Origin: Pelecanus crispus
Taxonomy: Eukaryota; Chordata; Aves; Pelecaniformes; Pelecanidae
Reading direction: 5' to 3'
DNA: 64,000 bases
Assembly (NCBI RefSeq): GCF_030463565.1
Contig: NC_134656.1
Coordinates: 2,795,001-2,859,000, forward strand
The position numbers and the translations under genes were made by a program. The notes below the pieces were generated by a model. That model ran no database searches, had not been told where the DNA came from, and saw only the letters and a program-made list of their open reading frames with translations. This document shows positions 31,401 through 46,400 of the stretch, piece after piece. How positions within the stretch are numbered: the stretch's first letter is position 1; each line of letters starts with the position of its first letter.

Positions 31401-34400
31401 TGTTGGCCCAACATCACCTGGAGGTCCCTTCTCTCCACTGCTGCCTCGGGAGCCTGCCACTCCTTGGAAACCCTGCAGACATCAATTACAAGACACAAAT
31501 AAAAGTCCAGTTACTTCCTAACTTTCTTCTTTTTCTGTTCAAGGCTGACATCTCCCTACAGCTCCAGGGGCACCAGCAGTTTGAGTTTAGAGGACTCTAG
31601 CAAGGGCATTGTAGCCTTAAGGTTTATGTCAGTACCTCACCCAGCCATGAGCCCAATGGTAAGTGTATATCGTATATGAGTCATGTTCACATCATTTCCT
31701 ATTACTGTCTCAATTATGGTCAAGCCAGCAAAGCTGAGTTTTGCCAACAAACTGCAAAGTGTTTTTTACCCTACAGGCTTTTGATCTTTCATTATATATT
31801 CAGTTAGACGTAGCCTAGAGCATAACCCTTTTCTTCAGCCTCCTAATACCACGCTGCTGTTTTCTTTTTCCTTTAAGACTTGTGTTTGCCTCTAATACTT
31901 TACAACAGTAACAACAGCTTAGAGAATGGGAATTGCTGCCTTTGGTCATCTCCTCTTTGTGAAGTTTCTGTGCCCTATGGAGCCATAAAGGGAAGACAAA
32001 AAATACGCCAAAACCAACCAGTAGATATACTTTCTTTTATAATTTTCCAGCTATTACGTTTAAGCTCAATAGAGATTAGCAACTCTTCTGATCAGTGAAA
32101 ATGAAAGCAGTCTTCAAGGCAGCACGAGAACAGCTTTCAGAGCCTGCTCTGAAGGCTACAGTGCTTTCCTTGTACTTAGAAAGCAGAGGTTCAACCCTGC
32201 CAGCTCCACATCTTCCCAGGATGAACAAGTCAAAGTTATGAGCTGAATTCAACCTTACCTCCCATAAATACTTGACTTCACCACAACCACTGTGGGGTCT
32301 AATGCAAAGACAGCAATGAGCAACCTGCAACTTGCACTATTCAGGACTGCCAAATTCCTTATAATTCATCAGTGAGAATCAGTAATTATCAGGTCCACGA
32401 CCCATCATCTAAACCCAAATTTGGTTCAGTTTCCCACGTAAAGTGAAGCATATCTGTTTCACAGAACTTGGAAGGGCTGTGGTGCCTTCAAATTAGCAGA
32501 TGGGTGTAAATGAACAGATCTTAAGGTTCGGCTATCCTGGGCACAACAGAGTGCAAATACACCTATCTACATATGGCCCTAGCAGCAGATATGGGAAATG
32601 GTGTGGGGCGAAACCTTTCACACCTGCCTGCTTCCTCCATCTCCTGCTAACTTCTGTCTAACAAGCCCATATACCTCAAACTCAACTAACATTTGAAAAA
32701 CAGTAGCACCAGGAAAGCAAAAATAGCAAAACAAGCATCTTCTCGCTGGATCAAAGTTTCCCCAGAACTTGTCAGAAGCAGCCAAGGTTTTTCTTATACT
32801 GACAGTGGCAGGGAAAGTGGACATCTGCACAACGGGCCAGGTATTCCCTGTGGTACCTCAAGAAGGGGTTTTGCCCTGACACCTCTGGGTGACAGCCAGG
32901 CAGCAGAAACCACAAGCCCCTGCTGAGGAAGAGATTTCAATATATCATAGTGGGGACTCACCCTTGGTCCAGGAGGTCCTGGAGGCCCAGCTGTGCCTTC
33001 TAGTCCCCTCACCCCCTGCAAAGCCAAATCCAGTCATTTATTAATGAGAGGATTCAAAGAGACCTAGTAAGGAGTAAGGTGGTTTTTCCATGTACTGCTT
33101 TTAACAGGAGCTTGCTAGGAATGGATTAAAAAAAATGCATCTGCCAAGCAGACAAGGGTGGCACCTGGTCAAATTTGGCCAAACCTGAGATGACCCCATT
33201 TTTTTTTTTCCCCAATCCCTCTGGCTTTGTGAAAAGACCATTCACTTATGCACTGAGTGCATTAGGAGGAGCTGGCTGTTTCAGGTCTCTGCTGGTAGGC
33301 TCACAGCAGAATTTTAGGCACCCATGCATGAAAACTCAGAGGTGAGGTATTTTACCTTTGCACCTTGAAGACCATCCCTGCCTGGAGCTCCCTGCACACC
33401 AGGAATGCCCTGTAAATCAGAATTGCTGGGTAAAGTTGGCATCTGATTATCATTGCCCTAATTCATCTTGTAACAGGGGACATAAGAAAAAGATGGAAGA
33501 AGAAACAAAGTTATTCATTTAACAGAGCAATCACTATTATCCCACCTTTAATTCCATTCTGTCTAGCTTCCAGATAGGTCTACCTTTCTTGCACCAACTG
33601 ACTCAGTTTCCCCTTGGGAAAGTGATGACACTCCAAAATGAAAGACAGTTTCCAAGCAAACAACAGTAACAGCTCTATGGCTTTTCAGTCTTGCTTGAAG
33701 TAGTTACTGGGAAAAATGAGCAAATCGTGGAGACAGTTAGAAGGAATGGTGTCTACCATTACCTGCATGCCAGGACTTCCAGTGTCTCCTTTCTCTCCTT
33801 TAATTCCTGGCGGTCCCTTGGATTAAAACAGAAGCACATAGTTAGGCACACTGCAGCATCCTTTAAGGCAAACAGTGTCCTGCTGCTCCATATCCACATC
33901 CCAGGTTGCTCCTGCTTTCTGTGGTGCTTTACAGCCACCGCTGTATGGGGATTCTGCATCCCAGACATGCACGTAGCAGCCTCCGCTTCTACTCCTTGCC
34001 AAGCAGTGATGATCATTGCAAAGAAAAATGCCTGAATACTCCACTGGGCTGTTTTTATTAAAGGCACATTAGGGAGAGTCTGGACAAAAGCAGTCTTTTG
34101 CCAGAATGACTAAGTGCAGGGCCTCATCAGCATGAAAAAAAAAAGATCATAATCTGTCTAGTGCAGCTGTCCAGCTGTTAGTAATGATGACTTAAATACA
34201 TAGATCATGTTTTGGGGGCTTTATTGAGACACCCGTGTTCTAACTGCAAAGAGCAAGTGATAAAAAGGCAGTGGAAGGGATCACATACCACAGGACCCTG
34301 AACCGTGATTCCTTGGGAACCTGGAGAGCCTCGCTGGCCACTAGGACCCTCTGGCCCTACTTGTCCAGGTGGGCCTGGTTCACCCTAAAGCCGAAGACAT

Positions 34401-37400
34401 GAAATCAAACATAACAAAAGAAAGCAATTAATGCCTGCTTTCCACATGGGCTGCACTGCATGACCTGGGTCAGCATGACTGTCTACAGGATTCAAGATGA
34501 AGTCAGGACAGTGAGGGGATCTCTAATAACCTCAGCTGCCTTTGCTTTTTAGGTCCAAGGTTTTGGTGCATCTTTTACAGAAGACAGCAAAGCTGCAGAT
34601 GGTGCTTTGCAAAGTATGATTCACCTTCCCAAGCAGCAGGTCGTTCCTGTTATTCAAGGTGGCTAGAGAGCAAAAGGAAATGTTCCTCAACCCTTGGCTG
34701 AGATCTGCATTCATTGTTATTCCTTCCCCAAAATCCTTCCCCTGTAACCATGCTGCTTTCCCAGATGTTATCCCAAAGAAGGGGACCAACAGGCTGGTCT
34801 GGCTCTGCCCTGTGCTGATCAGTGGAGCAGTGAACACCAGGGCTCGCCCCAGTCCCCAGGGTTTGGGGATTCAGACCCAGCGGTTCCTTACGCTCACCTC
34901 AGGGCTGCTCCTGAAGGCTTTGCGTGGCTCTTGCTCTGCTTCACTCCTCACGCTGCTCTGCCCCAGAGCAGTACCAATCTGTCTGGTTTGGAGGCTTGGC
35001 AGCCAGAACAAGCGCAGCACAAAGACTGACCATTTTCCAGCAAGGCAGCTTTCAGAGAACATTGCTGACCACATACATTGCATTAATTCAGCGCAATCAG
35101 GCTCATCATCTCAATTTCCAAAGCCCAACTAAGCATTTAATTAATAATAAGTGATCGCATCCTCCTCAGTGCGTCAGTCCTTAAGGGTCTGTTTGGGCTT
35201 TGCTTGGTGCAGTGAGACAGTCCGCAGCCTAAGGAGTCCAGCTCAGACCAGGAATGAACACACCCAGCTGCACTGAGGAGTCCGTACTCCTGCATCATGC
35301 CTCCGACACAGCCTAAAGCAAACAAAGCCAGAGGTAGTGCTGAGTATCAGGACTCACCTTGGGTCCTGGCTCCCCCTGCTCCCCTTGAGGTCCTCTTCTC
35401 CCAGGACTGCCCTGCCGGTAGGACACAAAGCTGCTGTTATGAATATCATAACCTATTGCAGTGTAACCAGGGGCCTAGGGGACAGAAGTTGGTGCACTTC
35501 TGTGTACAGTGAAAAATGTTTTCTGTCCCAAAGAGCTTGCAGCAAATGGAGACAAGAAGAAAATGCATCAAGTCATCCAGCAAATGTAGAAAAGGGGAGA
35601 GGGCAGCACAGCCCCTCCGTGAGAGGTGGTGGGTTTGCTGCACTCACCACCAGCAAGGAGAGGTCAACTTCCAACCTGTTCTACCTCCTCCCTCCAACTC
35701 CCCCAGCAAATCCATGCTGAGACAACGGATGGAGAAGGCGTCACATATGAACATGGGAACACACTTGAGAAGAAAAAGAGGTGCTCACATTTACAACCCT
35801 TTGGGACCATGTTGGTTTTTATAATATCATCCCAAGAGAACAGACACATGCCAAGAGCAGGGACAGCAACCAGCTCTGGGGAGACCTGTCTTAGCTCTGC
35901 ATAACTGCTGGACAGACAGCAGAAACCAATCTTCTGACAGGAACCAATATCATGTGAATTTTTGACATCTTAATCTGAAAGTTTCTATTCCTCAAAAAAA
36001 CCCCCAATGGATTTGTATTAAGAAGTACAGGCAGCGAGCTTTGGGAAAGGTGCTTTCAGAAGCTCCCAGCACCTCATTTCAGAAGTCAGCTGGACCTGGT
36101 CAAAAACAGTCATTAAGGACAGTGATAAATACAAGGTGGGACACAGTCTTGCTAACTGGAGTTTTAAAAATAGCAACGAGTGCTCTTGTAACTGCAGCAA
36201 ATTACCATGGGTTTAGTGGTGTCAGGATAAGGTTATGTGTCAAAACTGTATTTTCTCTAATGCTTAGAAGAGTCTTGGTCTTTAAAGAGTTGTACTGTGG
36301 AGATGTTTAAAACCACAGGGCAATGTAAGCTGGTAATTATGCACTTAGGATATTGAAGCTAACTGTGATAGTGGAGTGTGCTGTGTAATTAAACTTCCAC
36401 CAGAATAAGCACATAATTAGTCTGCAACTAGGCGCTGTTCTTTGCAAAGTGTGGAACTGAATTCACAGTTAAACCACAGTAATGCAAGGGGTGATCCAAA
36501 ACCTTTTCACCTGAGCAAGGAGGCCAATGGTTTTTTTTAATGGTTATTTTTCAACAGAAAAGCACCTGGAGTGGTTGAACTGGAGTGTTCTGGACAGGTT
36601 GTCACGTTTCAGCTGCCTTGTGCAAATAAAATGTTTTTCCCCAAACTTCCCAAAGGTAAACTCTTTGACAGCTGCTTCCTAGTGGAATATTTCCTCCTGC
36701 AATTTAAGCCCATGGTGACTCTCCTGTGTCCATAATGGATAGCTGCAAAATACTGCATTTGCCCTTTATCCCTGAGCATGTTAAGTACTTAATGACTCTT
36801 ATCACTTCCCCCCATTTCCTTCAGGGCTTTCTTGCAGGTCACATTCACTGTAAAGAGAGCGAGCTCTGGGGACAGACAGAATTGCAGTCTCCCCTTTCTC
36901 CTTACACTGCCCAACCACACAGACACTTATAAGTCTCCCACTTAACACAAAAAAAACAAATAGGAAGGGTTTGTGGTGGGTTTTTTTTTCTTTTACAAAG
37001 AGTTTCAGAGCCTCTGATCCATGAAATCTCTGCAGGCGCCAAGGGTGACCCGTCCTCCTCTCCTAAGAGGATTAACGTGGCACCAGGAGCTGCTCAGCCT
37101 GTTCCCAGCTGCAGCTGTTGCACTGCCAGCTCCCCGTCTCCCCATTTCACCAGCATCTGAAACCTGAAGGACGCCTCTCAGCCTTGCCTTGGCACAAGGA
37201 GGGCATCAAAGCTGCCTGAGATAGGATGAGAGGAAATGGCCTCAAGTTGTGCCAGGGGAGGTTTAGATTGGATATTAGCAAAAATTTCTTCACCAAAAGG
37301 GTTGTCAAGCACTGGAACAGGCTGCCCAGGGAAGTGGTGGAGTCCCCATCCCTGGAGGCATTTAAAAGATGTGTGGATGTGGCGCTTAGGGACATGACTT

Positions 37401-40400
37401 AGTGGTGGACTTGGTAGCGTTAGGTTAATGGTTGGGCTCAATGATCTTAAAAGTCTTTTCCAGCCTAAATGATTCTATGATTCTAAAACCTCGTGGAGCC
37501 CCAGGAGCGTTATCCTCATGCCTGGCATGCCCAAACAACATGAAGCAACACCAGTGCATGCAATATACTGCTTTCAAGGAGCACATGAAAAGATGAACTT
37601 ACAGGGGGGCCTGGAGGTCCTGGCAAGCCTGGGTGGCCAGAAGTACAAGAGCAGGCAGGAGCTAAGGTAGGGCAGGTCTCCTCGTCCCTCTGAAACGAAA
37701 GCAAGCCAAAGTGGCATGACCCATGGAGCAGCTGCGTAGCAAGCGGGGGATGGATTTGCAGTGTAACATTTGCAGTGTTTCAAAATCCAGCTGGAGAAAA
37801 GCAGAAATTTTCTCTACTCCACTGAGATTTTTGTGAACAACTCAGTGCTCTATTTTTCTGTCAGATAACAAGTTTAGGCAAAAAAATATGAACCAGCCCT
37901 GCCTGAGATTTGCATAACACATACTGGAAGATGTTTTTCTCCTTGCTAAATATTTGTACACCCCACAAAGCAACTTTCTGTATTGAGAAGAAAACTTGAA
38001 AGAAAGAGCAGGGGGATGTTGTGACCCAGGGCTGAGGAGGCAGCAAAGCCATAGGACTGTCAGGGCTGCTGTCACAGATGAGTTCATGACAGGAGGGATA
38101 TACACTGCACCAGGATTTGGAGTTTTTCTTTCCTTTTGAAGCAAACATACTTTTGTTCACTTCACCAGAAACCACACAGATGTTATTTCCAAGGGCGCGG
38201 GGGGGGGGGGGGGGGGGGGGGGGAGGTTTCCCTCTTGAGTCTATCACAGTCATTTGTGGCATCACTTCAGTGCCATGGACTTGTTCCATCATCCCCAGCT
38301 TCATGTCAATTAGCAGAGCGGTTCCTCTTGTCTTACCAGTGCAGGGAGATCACAGCATCTGTCTTCCTCTGCCCCTACGCTGCTGCATGTGATCTGCAAA
38401 GACTGCAGCTGGAACTGTGGAAAAAAGAGAGTTTGACAAGAAAGTAGCATTGGCACACGGTCCATCACCAAATCTCATGACGTTCAAGGGTTAAAAATAA
38501 TCTTCAGGGATGATTTGACAGGACTCCTCCATATGGTCCCAACTATAACTGTGCTCAAAAAAGCCACAGCATTAAAAGCACCCCTGGCCACTGAGCGTTT
38601 TGCAAGCCCTCAGGTCTCTGTGTCTGGCTAAGCAAATCAACAAGCAGCTTCACACCAGCAAAAGCCAAGTGTCCAATTTACTCACAGTCCTGCAACAACG
38701 GGCAGGTTCTCAAGTAATTGGGCTTTAGCATGACCAAAATATGAAAGCAAATTTTGCTTTGCCCCCACTTAGGGGCATGGAGATAAGAGTAAATGTGGCA
38801 GCAGCATTTCCCAGGACAGATGTGATCCCCTCCCAAGAACCCCCAACCTGTCTCTCACCACATCCCTCACAACTGCCACATCTTCCCGTTCTGATTAACA
38901 AAGGAGCACACACCGCACAAAGGCAAACCAAAATAACTAGGCAGAAATTTTTTTTCTTTCCTTGACACCATTTTTTTTCTTTTTTTTCCACTCCATGCAT
39001 TTAACAACGAGCAAGATGTACAGCCCAAGGAGTGTGACATGCAGCATACAGATCTAGGTGAGGCCCGTAGATCAAGCAGCATTTGAAGATTATTAAATAA
39101 GGTTCCATGATAACCAGTAATGAGATACTCTGTCTTCTCAAGGGCAGCAGAGCCATGGAAGACGTGAAGCTTTGCTGGGCTTGAAAGGCACTGGGAGTAA
39201 GGACAGCACAAAGCTGTTCATTACTTAGCTGCATCCGTCTAGCTAAGCTGCTAACAGGGAGAATTTGGGAGAGACAAGAAAAGCACAGATTCCTGCTTCG
39301 TTGGCCACAGGGTTGTGATCAAATTGCCACAGAATTTATTTAGGAAATAAGTAAACACTGCTTGAATACCACTGTCCCCTGGTTTGTTACACAGCTGACC
39401 CCACACCTTACAGGCAATTCCAGCATCCACTTTTTCCCTGGTATATCCCAGACCCCTGCTTCTCTCTTTGCAGCTGGGGAGGCATATGGGACAAACTGGT
39501 TTTACTGCACTGCTTTGAGGCAAGGGAAGTTGTAAATCAACTGATGCACTGTTTTCCCCTGGACTCCTAGAACTAAAAGCAGAGCCAAGGAGTGAAAGCT
39601 CCACGTAAGTCATGAATGATTTTCTACAGTCCCACATTGTGAGTGATGAACTTGCCCCTTATTCTGCACATATTTAACGTTCCTGTTTTGTGGAATATGT
39701 CTGGCAACAGACTGCCAGACAATGGCATCCACGGGTGTTTTTGCCCTTAGGACCGTGCACTGGGCTGTCACAGGGCATGACACCGAACCCACACTTTCCC
39801 TTATTCTTTCATCTGCAGCACCGTGCGATGCAGTAAGGAAGTACCTGCAGGCTGGCACCAAGTGTTTGGGTTGTTTTTTTTTCAAGTAGCAGCTGAGAAA
39901 GAGCCTCTATACCAAAGATTATTTTCCTATCATTCACATGCAGATAGGCAAGCCCAAACACACTAGGGACTGAGGCAAATCCAGCCCTGTAGCCTTCAGT
40001 CACCGGCATTTCCTGATATCACTCAGTGGGGGCTGATGTGCACGACCTTCCCTTGCAGAAGCAATTCCCAAACCCTCCTGTCTGCTTCAGTGTCTTAGTG
40101 CAGGATCTGTGCTTCCCTGGTCCCCAGACAATGCAGCCAGCTGAGAGCACCTCCAGGACACGCTCACGCCGCTGCCTCTGATCACAGACCTCAAACAGAG
40201 GTAGGAGGCGAGGGGGAGAAACACCGCGCTAGGAAAGCTCATTAAAATCACAGAGATCAGCGGGATCGGGACACTGTCATGCATCACAGCAGCATTTGGA
40301 GGCATTCAGAGCAAGAATGATGCGAGATGGCACTCCTCTCCATCTGCCCACCCCAGCCAGCTCCAAATTTAAGCCTCCCCACTCCCCAGCAGCACGCGCC

Positions 40401-43400
40401 ACTGGCGACTCACCGACGCAGACCCGCTCCTGGGTCCCCTGGTCCGTGTCACTTTTCCCAGCATGATGAAGCCAGCCGTGGAGATGCTGCCAACGGTGTT
40501 GATAGGTTTCTCTGCTATTTTCTTACAGTCCAGATAGAGTTTGATCTTGAAGTGGCTCACGGCCACATGCACCTGGGCAGCAGGTGGAAAGAGGCGGGTT
40601 GGAGCTCCGCGATGAGATGGAGGAGTCTTTTAAAGACAGTAATGCCTTCTGCCCAATTCCCAGACTGCTGCAGTTACTAGTGGTGTGCTTTTAATGACAA
40701 AATGGATCAAGGGGGCTCAGGAATAAGTTGCAGTATATGCTGTGTCTGCTGGGCAACACTACTTTTTTCCCTGATGTTCCCCTCACCTCTCCTTGGGAGA
40801 AGTCTTTCTGAAGTTGTAGTATTAAATAATTCAGTTTTCAGAACTAGCTGAATAATGAAACTACCTACAGATACTGATAGAAAGTGCTCGTTTCTCATTT
40901 GGGTGGAATACCTTTGCTCTGAGGATATAGATGGCCAAAAAAAACCCCTGTTATGAGTGACAAGGTGGCTTTCTCACAAGGCTAGAATTTTTTCTCCTTC
41001 CTTCCAGCACTAAATGGTCACCAAAATCCCAAATTAAAAAAAAAAGTTTTATTTTTTCAATTTTTCCTGACTATTAAGATCTAAAAACCCCTCAGCTTTG
41101 GAGTTTCTTGGGGGAAAGGAAAGTAATCAATGTGTGGAAATCATGTTTTGAACATGGGATGAACCTTAATCCTTTACAATCATAAACTTCAGCATATCAA
41201 ACAGGTTTGCCAGCTCCCTAGCAATCCAGATGCAAAGCATTTGTATAATCACTCCTCACTTTGAACAATACACATTGATGGCATAATACTCTCAGACTGG
41301 GGTGAGATTGTGAGCCACATTTCTCCCTCTCATGATAAGGACCTTATGAAAGCTCCCATAGAATATCTTCTTCACTTCCTGCTGGTCAAAGGAGACTTCC
41401 TGTAAATCGGCCTTGTAGTCATGATTGAAATAGGTCAAGGATTTCTTACTGGCTACAGGGAAAATAGGGCAAAGAACAGCTTAGAATTAAAAGAGAAATT
41501 GATTTCACCCACATACTGAACAACAGTAAATAAATAGGCTTAAACATGGTGAAAGACTTCATACATTATAACCGAATACTTCTAAACAATGCAAAATAAA
41601 AATAATACATAAAAATAAAGAATATGTTACAAGTAGAATAAAAATCAAAATATGTCTTTTAATTGCACTAGGCAGTATTTAAAACGCAATGTTGGCAGCA
41701 ACAACAAAGCTTCCCAAAAACTGCTGCTGTATAAGAAAAACATTAAAACTTTAAAACTTTCCAAGTGAATACCAAAATGAGTTCTGCTGCTCGCAGAAAT
41801 GTATGCAAATACCTGAATTTAACGTATTCAACAAGAAACCTTACGGTCAAGGTTAACGCCAAGGAGAGGCTGGAAATCCTCATCTGTTACTTGCCACACA
41901 GCAAAGGGCTCCTTGGCGGTCTCGGGCAGGAGGCGCAGGAGGATGCTGATGGTGTGCTCGGGGGGGATTGAGAAGAGGTGGACGTCGCTGGAACAAGACA
42001 AGGCGAGCAAGCATCAGTGGCTTGCTGAGAGAAAGCAGTGAGAGTCAGCAGGCAACACCCTACAGACAGGGCTCACCCATCGCATTACTTGGGCAGGGTG
42101 GGTTGGAAAAGCTTCATCCCCGGGAGCTGAACATGATATGCCAGGAGAAAGCCTTGTCCCTATATTTTGTGCATCCCTCTCAGGCTGTGGAAGCCTGTGC
42201 TGAGTGATGAGCCCTCAAGGGTCTTCCCCTCGTGCCGTGGGGGACACGCAGGTGGAGCAGCTGGTGTCAGTCCACCAATGCCAGAGCTGCCTCAGGGATT
42301 GCCCAGAGGGCTGGAGCACCTCTCCTTTGAAGAAAGGCTGAGAGAACTGGGGTTGTTCAGCCTGGAGAAGAGAAGGTTCCGGGGAGACCTTATTGCAGCC
42401 TTTCAGTACTTAAAGGGGGCTTATAAGAAAGATAGGGACAAGCTTTTTAGCAGGACAAGGGGTGATGGTTTTAAACTAAAAGAGGGTAGATTCAGACTAG
42501 ATATAAAGAAGAAATTTTTTACAATGAGGGTGGTCAAGCACTGGAACAGGTTGCCCAGAGAGGTGATAGATGCCCCATCCCTGGAAACATTCAAGGTCAG
42601 GTTGGACGGGGCTCTGAGCACCCTGATCTTTAAAGATGTCCCTGTCACTGCAGGGGGTTGGGCTAGATGACCTTTAATGGTCCCTTCCAACCCAAACTAT
42701 TCTATGATTCTATGAATGCCAAGACATAGCCTTAATGCTTTTCAAAATAGAACCTAGCAGTAGCTTACAAAACATCCCTGCCAGGCTCCAGAACACTCTC
42801 CCAGGTCTCCTCCTCAAGAAGGAGGAATGGTCATCATGTAGCAATCTTTAAGCCTTGGCAGAAATCAGTGTAAGTGTTCTTCAGGGATAAGCATAGAGCC
42901 CACAGAAATGCCCCTCTGGATCCCCACGTCCCAGCTGCAAAATTTGGGCTCAGAGCTGGAACCCATGACCACGCAGCAGTGCCCATCAGCAGCTGGCACA
43001 ACCAGCTCCCTCTGCAGCCGCTGCCAAGCCCGTCAGAGCACACTGGGCAGGAGCAGCAGTGAGAGAACACAAGGCAATGAGGAAGGTCAAATTGGTTATG
43101 CCTGAAATGCATCTGTAATCTGAAACAGGACACATTTGCATGGGCATATACACAACTCATCAAGCATCTTTTCGGGACTGATTCATAAGTAATGTTAGGT
43201 TCTTATTTCTCTCTCTGTTTGCGAAGGAGCGATGTCCTTGAAAGGCATATGTACCAGCTGAACAAAAGGATTCGCCCATAACTTTCTGAGTATTTAAACC
43301 AAAGAGTTCTCTGAATCTCCCCCACTCTGTCTACTCCAAGAAGCTTTGCTGCTTTAACTAAGATTAAACTGAGCCAGTGCCTCAGTAATTAGGCTTTAAA

Positions 43401-46400
43401 TGAAATTGCACTGAATGTCAGGAGTCAGATAATTCCTGATTTATAGTCGTAAAAAATGACTGAGGTCAAGGGAGCTGCCTGGCCCCCCTGGGACCCTGCA
43501 GAGAAGCCTTGTATGCAATGAAACAGGGTCAACTCACAACCCAGAGTCAGTAGTTACTCCCTCTCATCAATAAGGACTAAGCTGCAGAGAGCAGCTATGA
43601 GACAAATATTTTCTAAAGCAAAGATCTGTCTCCAAACTAGAGGTACTAGCAGAAGGGAATGAAGATGAAAATGTGACCTCAAACTGCCATCACCAAAGTG
43701 TACATGGTTGTGGACAGAATGCCTAAAGAACCGTGCAGTCTCCATACATGACATGATCTTTATGTCCATCACAGCAACTAACACCGCTGGAATAAGTGAT
43801 TTTGTAAAAAGGAAAAACCTCACTGTGAAAATGTTTGGCTGCACAAAAAATATAATTATTGCCCCTATGGTGTCCCCTTAACTTCTGTGTGACATATTCC
43901 ATACTCATCTTGAAGAAAGTCAGAGATGAATTTCTTAATATATTAAGGAAAAATACTCTGTCATTCTTTTCAGTCTACCTATGGTTTGATTTAGCTCATC
44001 ATCTTTATCATTTCATTTTGAAGTCACCAGCGGGGCCACATCATTCATCCACAAATCAGTGATCTCCCTTTGCTGTGAGCACAACTAATGTGTTTGCATG
44101 AGACCGACAACAAGGACGACACCGGTCACAGCTCCGCTCCCACCTGGTCCTCTGGGTGAGCTGAGTGTCTTTGAACAGGGTGAAGGTACGGGAACCGCTG
44201 AATACGAATGGCTCCATAGATACGCCTTTAATGGAGGCGTATTCCTTCTCTACTAAGCCAAAAGCTTCCATCATATCAAACCCTGCAACAGACGAAGAAA
44301 AACAGAAAAATAAATGGTTAGAAAAGAGTGCAAAAGAAGCGTGACTGCAGAGCGGGCAGCCTCTAGCTAGTGTGGAGAAGGCAACAGGAGAAAACACGAT
44401 AGCAACACGGACACCAGCAAGGCTGCGCAAACTCACTAGAAACCTGGAGTGTACTCCACAAGTGGCAGCCAAGGAAAATGGTTTGTGTCTGTACCCTCTG
44501 CACACATTTGCTGTAATCTTCTCCTCTCGGAGAAGAGTAGACTAAAGATGGATGCTTTCACAATTGTGGTTTCAAAACTCCAGAATGAAAAACAAATGAG
44601 AAAGAAGTTACTCCAACAATTTGTCCTTTTCAACTAGATGCAAAAATATTATCTTCAAAAGACATGGAATCAGTCCAGTAATTGCCAGTAGGGAGACAGA
44701 ATTATTTCTGCCCTGAAATGCCTTATATGTAAGAGTCAGAAAAATAAGGAAAGAACTTTAAAATACGAGCATTTCCCTTTCTCTCTATTTTCATGAGACA
44801 CCCAGGGGTGAACTGCCTTATGCAGTCTACAGAGATTCTCCCCTGACACCTCTGACATTGCCTCCATGGCTTGTGCAGCTTCATCTCACCCTCCCAGCTC
44901 ATCATTAAAGCTCCAAGTCATTTTCTCATTTCAGTTTTCTGTTCAATAAGACAAGATCTTGCAATTTAGATTCTTTTTTTAGTTTATCTGAGTTTGCAGC
45001 AGGCTGGGATGAAGGAGATAACTTGTTCTTTAGCAAATGGAAAAGCTACAACTTCATTACAACACAGCGCTTTCAGGCTGGATTCCCTCACCCCTTCACC
45101 ATTTGCAATCTTCCGCAGTTTCTTGACTTGAGTTTTTATTTCACCTGGGGGTTGGTCCAGGGTGCTTTTTGGTTTTCATTTTGCAACAGTACTAGGGAGT
45201 TTGCCAGAAGAAATTACCTACTTGAGAGCCATTTATCTCTGATATGGAGCTTCTGGCACTGCAACTTCCTTTAAAACGTGCAGGAAATATTGTAGTGTAA
45301 AGGTTGAAAATAAGGCTTGAATCACAATTATAAAGATATTGTAAGGTAATCATATTATTATCATATCGTGAATCTGCCATGTAACAGTTTCAGTGAGCTG
45401 CTAAGGAAATGGGCTACTCCTGCCACCTTTGTCAAGGAGGAGAAGGAAAGGTCAACATTTGTTGTGACTTTTTGATTTGTTTGCTTTGGCTTCTGCATTC
45501 ATAGACAGGGCAACAGTGCCGAGAGCCTCCCAGGCGGGGATGCACACCCCTGTGAGCTGCGAGGGTCAGGGGTGGGAGCGGGGCAGAGATGAAGTGATTC
45601 AGCCATGGAGTAACAGCGGAGCTGAGAACTGAAGCCAGTTTCTCAGTCTCGCCCATGCCACAAAGCTCTCTGGGAAGGAGGTGATATCACTTTATAAGCA
45701 GAACTAATTGCTTTCTAAGTAACAAATACATACAGCAACCCCAACAGCATGAACAGGGGTTACGGCATAGACAGGAGAAATGGGAACCTCCTACCGTAGC
45801 AAAGTCCGTACAGCCTGACTGCAGAGAGCTTTTGGGTATCCACACCTCCTCTAGAGGACACAAAAGTGATCTCAGTGACAGACTGAGTGTTTTTCTTAAG
45901 GAGCCTATATGAGTTAGGAATTGAAATCCTCTTGAAATTCAACAGCCGTTTGAAGCCTAGCTTCCTTAAGGACAGTGAAAATCCCAGCATTAACCACTAA
46001 CAGCCAAGAGCATGAGCTGGTGGAACAGCAGGGGCTTACCAATTCAGTTAGTGCAGAATATTCTTCTACCTGATAAAGAATATTTTCCTATTTCAGTTCC
46101 CAGACTTCTCCCCTTTCCCTCAGGATGGGGAAACCATTTCCCCACTGCTCAGCTCTTGCATATCTCTCACAAGAGAAGACCAGGTGGTGGTGTCACATTC
46201 ACAGCCCAGCACCACTGGGGCTTGATATGCTACTGTACCTCGTACGGAGCCTTCAGTAGAGCTGATGGTGGGACAGGCTGTGAAAATAAAAGGGAAAAAA
46301 TATTAGGGGGGAAAAAAGACAGTAGGGGATTACAGAAGCAAAATGAACACAGTTCCTCTAGGCAGAGCAGTGGAAAAACACAGCAAAACTGAGAATATTC

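Noticed and set aside
32794..32900. Possible extra exon left of the COL20A1 exon at 32962
   Set aside because: A CACCCAG/GTACC pair is present on the - strand, but the product is not collagenous and phases are already satisfied without it.
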